DNA from: Castellaniella daejeonensis
GTDB taxonomy: Bacteria > Pseudomonadota > Gammaproteobacteria > Burkholderiales > Burkholderiaceae_B
Direction: 5' to 3'
Assembly (NCBI RefSeq): GCF_039523555.1
Contig: NZ_BAAAFN010000015.1
Span: 248,001 to 312,000 of the forward strand
Length of the DNA stretch: 64,000 nucleotides
Position 1 is the stretch's first letter, and each line of letters opens with the position of its first letter. Positions 60,024-64,000 of this stretch are shown piece after piece. The notes under the pieces were generated by a model. The model saw only the letters and a program-made list of their open reading frames with translations. It had not been told where the DNA came from and did no database searches. The position numbers and the translations under genes were made by a program.

Positions 60024-61409
60024 TCAGTGATCCCCGGAGGCGGGGCGGGTACCGGCGACGAAAACGGATTGCCGGTCGGAATTGCCCAGGGTCAGGTGGT
60101 TGAACAACAGGTTCAGGGTGATGGCCATGATGGCGGCCGAGCTGATGCCGGAGTGGAAGATCGTTGCGACCCAGGCCGGGAAGTGGGCATAGAAATGGGG
60201 CGCCGCGATGGGGATCATGCCGAAACCGACGGAAGTCGCCACGATGATCAGGTTCATGTTGTTTTCGTAGTCGACCCGGGCCAGGGTGCGGATGCCGCTG
60301 GCGGCCACGGTGCCGAACAGCACCAGGCCGGCGCCGCCCAGCACGGCCGTGGGCACGGCGGCGATGAAGCGGCCGATCACCGGCAGCAGCCCCAGCCCCA
60401 GCAGGATCAGGCCGCTGGTGGCGACCACGTAGCGGCTCTTGACGCCGGTGACGGCGACCAGGCCCACGTTCTGGGCGAAGGCGCTTTGCGTGAAGGAGCC
60501 GAAGACGGGCGCCACCACGCTGGAAATCATGTCGGCGCGCAGCCCGTCGCCCAGACGGTGCGAATCGATCCGGGTGTCGATGATGTCGCCCACCGCCAGG
60601 ATGTCGGCGGACGTCTCCACCAGGACCACCAGGATGACGATGAACATCGACACGATCGCGGCGGGATGGAACTCGGGCCAGCCAAAATGGAACAGGGTCG
60701 GCAGGGCGAAGGACGGGCCGTCGAGGGCCCGCGAAAAATCGGTCATGCCGGCGCCCCAGGCGATGACCGTGCCCAGCGCCATGGCCAGCAGGATCGACAG
60801 GCGCGAGACGGCTGCGCTGCCGAGCTTGCTGAGCAGCAGCACGATGGACAGGGTGGCGGCGGCCAGGCCGATGTTGGCCATGCTGCCGTAGTCGGCCGCC
60901 TTGGGATTGCCGCCCATGGACCAGTTCGCGGCCACCGGCATCAGCGACAGGCCGATGGTGGTGATGACCGATCCGGTCACCAGTGGTGGAAAGAAGCGGA
61001 TGATGCGCGAAAACACCGGGGTGATCAGCAGGCCGAGCAGGGCGGCGGCCATGACGGCGCCGAAGACGGACGGCAGGCCGCCGCCGGCCGTCAGGATGGC
61101 GACGATGGTGGCCACGCTGGCAAAGGACACGCCCTGGACCAGGGGCAGCTGGCAGCCGAAGAACGGAATGCCCAGCGTCTGCAGCAGGGTCGCCAGGCCG
61201 CCCATGAACAGGCAGGATGCGATCAGTACGCCGATTTCGGTGCCGTCCAGCCCGGCGGCCTGGCCCACGATCAGCGGCACGGCGATGATGCCGCCGTACA
61301 TGGTCAGGACGTGCTGGAACCCGTACATGAGGTTGGCCGGCAATCCCAGGGCTTCGTCTTCGGGGCGCGGCGGCGCGGTGCGGGCGGGTGTGTTCAAGGC
61401 AGTCTCCAT
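60024..61409 (-). CDS. NCS2 family purine/uracil permease
   Basis: Proton-coupled nucleobase transporter of 461 aa with about 14 transmembrane segments. It has the NCS2 N-terminal motif GFQHVLTMYGG, the substrate-site helix ending VLVETSADILAVGDI and the FGSFTQSAFAQNVGLVAVTGVKSR block. The sequence resembles the xanthine/uric acid branch (XanQ/UacT) more than UraA, but substrate cannot be fixed by eye. No neighbour in the window belongs to purine catabolism. Confidence 0.92.
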   Translation of the reverse strand: METALNTPARTAPPRPEDEALGLPANLMYGFQHVLTMYGGIIAVPLIVGQAAGLDGTEIGVLIASCLFMGGLATLLQTLGIPFFGCQLPLVQGVSFASVATIVAILTAGGGLPSVFGAVMAAALLGLLITPVFSRIIRFFPPLVTGSVITTIGLSLMPVAANWSMGGNPKAADYGSMANIGLAAATLSIVLLLSKLGSAAVSRLSILLAMALGTVIAWGAGMTDFSRALDGPSFALPTLFHFGWPEFHPAAIVSMFIVILVVLVETSADILAVGDIIDTRIDSHRLGDGLRADMISSVVAPVFGSFTQSAFAQNVGLVAVTGVKSRYVVATSGLILLGLGLLPVIGRFIAAVPTAVLGGAGLVLFGTVAASGIRTLARVDYENNMNLIIVATSVGFGMIPIAAPHFYAHFPAWVATIFHSGISSAAIMAITLNLLFNHLTLGNSDRQSVFVAGTRPASGDH

Positions 61410-61714
61410 CCTCGTCGTTCGTCGTGGGCCGGACGCGGCGCGTGCCGGGAGGGCGGGCGGTGCCGGCGATGCGGCCTTCCGGCGCGGCCGGGGCCGCGTT
61501 CGGACATCGGGGCCGATGGCCTTATTGTGAACCCCGGGCCTGGTTTCGGGATCGCTGCCCCATCATATTGTCCATCCCCATGTATTTATTCGAATTCATG
61601 TCCATTGGTGTTTTCTCTAACGCATGTGGAATGACCTTTTACGGCGGCGAAAATAGGGTGTCTGCACAGGATATTCCTTTAGAATCCCTGCTTTAACGTG
61701 CGAGCGGGGCCAGG
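61410..61714. other. Divergent intergenic region between NCS2 permease and GGDEF gene
   Basis: 305 bp. The half next to the permease is GC-rich (about 61430-61510), the rest is AT-rich. TAGAAT (61680-61685) is a fair -10 for the plus-strand GGDEF gene, without a good -35. On the minus strand TATGAT near 61566-61561 may serve the permease. I see no purine riboswitch core. Confidence 0.45.
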
Positions 61715-63214
61715 ATGGATGAAGGGCGGGCGGTGTCGGCCGAATGGCGGTCTCAGGAAACCGGCATGCCGGATTTCTTCGAGGCCACGCCCATGGCCTT
61801 GTGGCTCGAGGACTACAGCGCCTTGCATGCCCAGTTCGAACGCTGGCGCGCGGAAGGCGTCACCGACCTGCGGGCCTGGCTGCTGCAGGACCGCGACCGG
61901 TTGCGGCATTGCGCCGGCCTGATCCGGATCCTGCGCGTCAATCGCCAGGCCTTGTCCCTGTTCGGCGCACGCTCGCAGCCCGAACTGATGGACCGGCTGG
62001 CCGAGGTATTGCGCGACGACACGTTCGAGGGGCTGGCCGCGGAACTCAACCAGCTCTGGCTCGGCCAGGGGGGCTTCCAGAGCCAGACCGTGAACTACGC
62101 ACTGGATGGCCGCCGCCTGGACCTGTCGCTGAAGGCCGTGGTGCTGGCCGACGAGCAGCGACCCTGGGACCGGGTCCTGGTCGCCATGGAAGACGTCACC
62201 CCGCTGCAGGAAGCCCGCCGCCGGGCCCAGGCCAGCGAGCGCGATGCCCGCGAATTCTTCCAGCAGGCGCCGGTTTCCCTGTGGGTCGAGGATTTCAGCG
62301 CCATCAAGCGCCTGTTCGACGAACTGCGCGGCCAGGACATCAGCGATTTCCGTACATTCCTGGATGTGCATCCCGACTTCATCGACCGCTGCCTCCAGGA
62401 AGTCCGCATCATCGACGTCAATGACTACACCCTGACGCTGTTCAAGGCGGAATCCCGGGACCAGCTGATCGAGCGGATGAACGACGTCTTCCGCGAGGAA
62501 TCCCGCGCCTCCTTCGCCGAACAGCTGATCGACTTGTGGCATGACCGGCTCTTTCACCAGAGAGAAGTCCAGAATCACACCCTGGAAGGCGATCTCCTGC
62601 ACATACACCTGCAGCTGTCGGTCTTCCAGGGGCACGAGGACGACTGGGGCCTGGTGCTGGTCTCGCTGACCGACATCACGGCCCGCAAGAAAGCCGAAGC
62701 CTACCTGGAATACCTGGGCAAGCACGATGTGCTGACCCAGCTGAAGAACCGCTCCTATTTCGTCGACGAACTGGGCCGCCTGCAGCGCAAGCGGGCGCCG
62801 CTGGTGTCATTCATTGCGCTGGACCTGAACAATCTGAAGCAGGCCAACGACGAGGGCGGCCACGCGGTGGGCGACGATCTGCTGCGCCGTTTCGGCGAGG
62901 TCCTGAACAAGGCGATCGATCGCCCGGGCCAGGCCGCCCGCATCGGCGGCGACGAGTTCGTGGTGATACTGCCCGGCTACGACGAGACGGCGAGCCGCAA
63001 GGTGCTGGACAACATCCATTCGCTGATCGAGCTGAACAACCAGTACTACGGCGGCATTCCGCTGAGCGTTTCGGCCGGCGAGGCCACCTGCCGCGACCCC
63101 GCCGCCCTGGAGCAGGCCCTGAAGGACGCCGACCACGCGCTGTATGAAGACAAGCGCCGCTACTACAGCACGCACGAGCGGCGCCAGGGATCGGCCGGGC
63201 GCGCCGAAAGCTGA
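61715..63214 (+). CDS. Diguanylate cyclase with tandem PAS domains
   Basis: Soluble cyclic-di-GMP synthase candidate, 499 aa, with no transmembrane segment. Two related PAS-like sensory units (about 20-160 and 180-325) each begin with the same pattern (FFEATPMALWLEDYSA and FFQQAPVSLWVEDFSA), followed by GGDEF (about 330-485). The active site is canonical: ARIGGDEFVVILPG. The first residues of the GGDEF region read HDVLTQLKNRSYF. The paired sensors suggest control by a small cytoplasmic ligand or cofactor. Its stop is directly adjacent to the stop of the convergent FmdE-like gene. Confidence 0.92.
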   Translation: MDEGRAVSAEWRSQETGMPDFFEATPMALWLEDYSALHAQFERWRAEGVTDLRAWLLQDRDRLRHCAGLIRILRVNRQALSLFGARSQPELMDRLAEVLRDDTFEGLAAELNQLWLGQGGFQSQTVNYALDGRRLDLSLKAVVLADEQRPWDRVLVAMEDVTPLQEARRRAQASERDAREFFQQAPVSLWVEDFSAIKRLFDELRGQDISDFRTFLDVHPDFIDRCLQEVRIIDVNDYTLTLFKAESRDQLIERMNDVFREESRASFAEQLIDLWHDRLFHQREVQNHTLEGDLLHIHLQLSVFQGHEDDWGLVLVSLTDITARKKAEAYLEYLGKHDVLTQLKNRSYFVDELGRLQRKRAPLVSFIALDLNNLKQANDEGGHAVGDDLLRRFGEVLNKAIDRPGQAARIGGDEFVVILPGYDETASRKVLDNIHSLIELNNQYYGGIPLSVSAGEATCRDPAALEQALKDADHALYEDKRRYYSTHERRQGSAGRAES

Positions 63215-63832
63215 TCAGGCGGCGCGCGGCAGCGGGCTGACCGTGACCAGCCCGGGCTGGTCGATGGCTTCCAGGATGCGGCGCACGCGGTCTTGCCAGA
63301 GCTGGGCGAAATCCCGCTTTTCCGTTTCGTCGGCGTGGCCGGACAGGATCTTCTGCAGCATCGGCATGGCCGCCGGCGAGCCCGGTACGCCCTGGGCACT
63401 GAAGGACACCGCCACCTGATCGCCGGTGTCCCGGCGCGTGAAGACGATTTCTCCGGGGATGTCGCCCCCGAAATGCAGCAGGTTGCGCCGGTCGTGCTGG
63501 CCGGCCAGCCCCTTGAAGCCCGTATCGACGGTGGCGCCGGTGACCAGGCTGACCACATTGGCGATGACGCCGGTGACGCCGTTGGTGGCGTCGTCCGCGA
63601 AGGTGACGTCGATGTCGCCGCGTTGCGGCGCGGCGTCGGGATACAGGGCGCGCAGCGCGCGCACCGTCATCAGCCAGGCGCCGGCCACCGTGGGGCAGGA
63701 ATGGCCGGCCAGACGCACGGCGTCTTCGTAGCCGTACTCGATCAGGCCGTCGTCGGATGCGCCCAGCAGCTGGGCGAGCGGATCGTGCAGCGCGATGCGC
63801 GGGGCCTGGGCGAAGAATTCGGGAAATGCCAT
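63215..63832 (-). CDS. FmdE-like conserved protein of unknown function
   Basis: Protein of 205 aa. The stretch AGHSCPTVAGAWLMTVRALR (His44, Cys46) recalls the GHxCPG-type metal site of formylmethanofuran dehydrogenase subunit E-like proteins, and GDIDVTFADDATNGVTGVI could be the downstream part of that fold. No signal or transmembrane helix is visible. TCCGGAGCGC lies before the ATG at 63832. No methanofuran pathway is expected here, so a metal-binding or redox role is only a guess. The remaining 168 bp of the window (63833-64000) show no recognisable gene. Confidence 0.7.
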   Translation of the reverse strand: MAFPEFFAQAPRIALHDPLAQLLGASDDGLIEYGYEDAVRLAGHSCPTVAGAWLMTVRALRALYPDAAPQRGDIDVTFADDATNGVTGVIANVVSLVTGATVDTGFKGLAGQHDRRNLLHFGGDIPGEIVFTRRDTGDQVAVSFSAQGVPGSPAAMPMLQKILSGHADETEKRDFAQLWQDRVRRILEAIDQPGLVTVSPLPRAA

Positions 63833-64000
63833 GAAATGCGCTCCGGAGGAACAGGAATCGTTCCAGTGTAGGCCCGGGCGCCGGGAAAACCGCGCTTAAC
63901 CCTGGGCTGCGTCCGGTCGTTGGCCATGTGCGCCGGCAGCCTTGCGTCCGTGCCCGGCGCGAAGGATGGCCGCCGGTGCCAGGGGGTGTAAGATGGACCG

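Noticed and set aside
61410..61714. Purine riboswitch before the NCS2 permease
   Set aside because: The conserved purine aptamer junction sequences are absent.

Overview
The window is high-GC, densely packed DNA with many ATGA stop/start overlaps and a recurrent AAGGAGACA ribosome binding site. Gene content (SAH riboswitch-ahcY-holin-metF, zeta-GST/homogentisate genes, paa genes, TRAP and Liv transporters, a SphB1-like subtilisin autotransporter) points to a betaproteobacterium of the Burkholderiales, most likely Alcaligenaceae (Bordetella/Achromobacter-like). I saw no tRNA, rRNA, CRISPR array, transposase or prophage.

Layout. (1) 1-3524: end of an RND efflux operon (permease and outer-membrane lipoprotein). 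(2) 3606-10918: a respiratory locus behind a near-perfect FNR/DNR-type box. It has a small membrane protein, a CuA subunit, a B-family (ba3-like) heme-copper subunit I, a Sco protein, an unknown anchored protein, a second divergent heme-copper subunit I, and a cytochrome b-ferredoxin-flavin reductase fusion. Both heme-copper subunits keep all six metal-binding histidines but lack Tyr at the cross-linked position, which suggests NO reductase or another non-canonical activity. The first four main genes have the order of the norSY-senC-orf1 cluster of ammonia oxidisers. (3) 10919-17772: methyl cycle and one-carbon genes (SAH riboswitch, ahcY, metF, fau), a lytic transglycosylase and cca. (4) 17961-23051: a subtilisin autotransporter split by a frameshift, murI and a MidA-like methyltransferase. 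(5) 23279-30214: a DEAD-box helicase, an Lrp regulator, glmS and a GGDEF/EAL protein. (6) 30347-39618: a LysR regulator, a TRAP transporter and homogentisate degradation (fumarylacetoacetase, maleylacetoacetate isomerase, hmgA), then a second HGO-like dioxygenase and its IclR regulator. (7) 39653-58598: two divergent aromatic acid-CoA operons. The minus operon is paaN-G-H-I-K-J plus a Liv binding protein. The plus side has a single-subunit ferritin-like diiron protein, a ferredoxin reductase, PaaX, LivH-M-G, a hemerythrin-LivF fusion, a degenerate metallo-beta-lactamase-fold protein, an FAD monooxygenase and a small partner. (8) 58646-63832: cytochrome b561, a PAP2 phosphatase, an NCS2 purine/uracil permease, a tandem-PAS GGDEF protein and an FmdE-like protein.

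The two most unusual systems are the respiratory locus (2) and the paa-type locus (7). In locus 7 the multi-subunit PaaABCDE epoxidase is absent and a one-subunit diiron protein with its own reductase sits in its place, while a hemerythrin domain is fused to the transporter ATPase. Function assignments come from motifs read by eye; no database search was possible.
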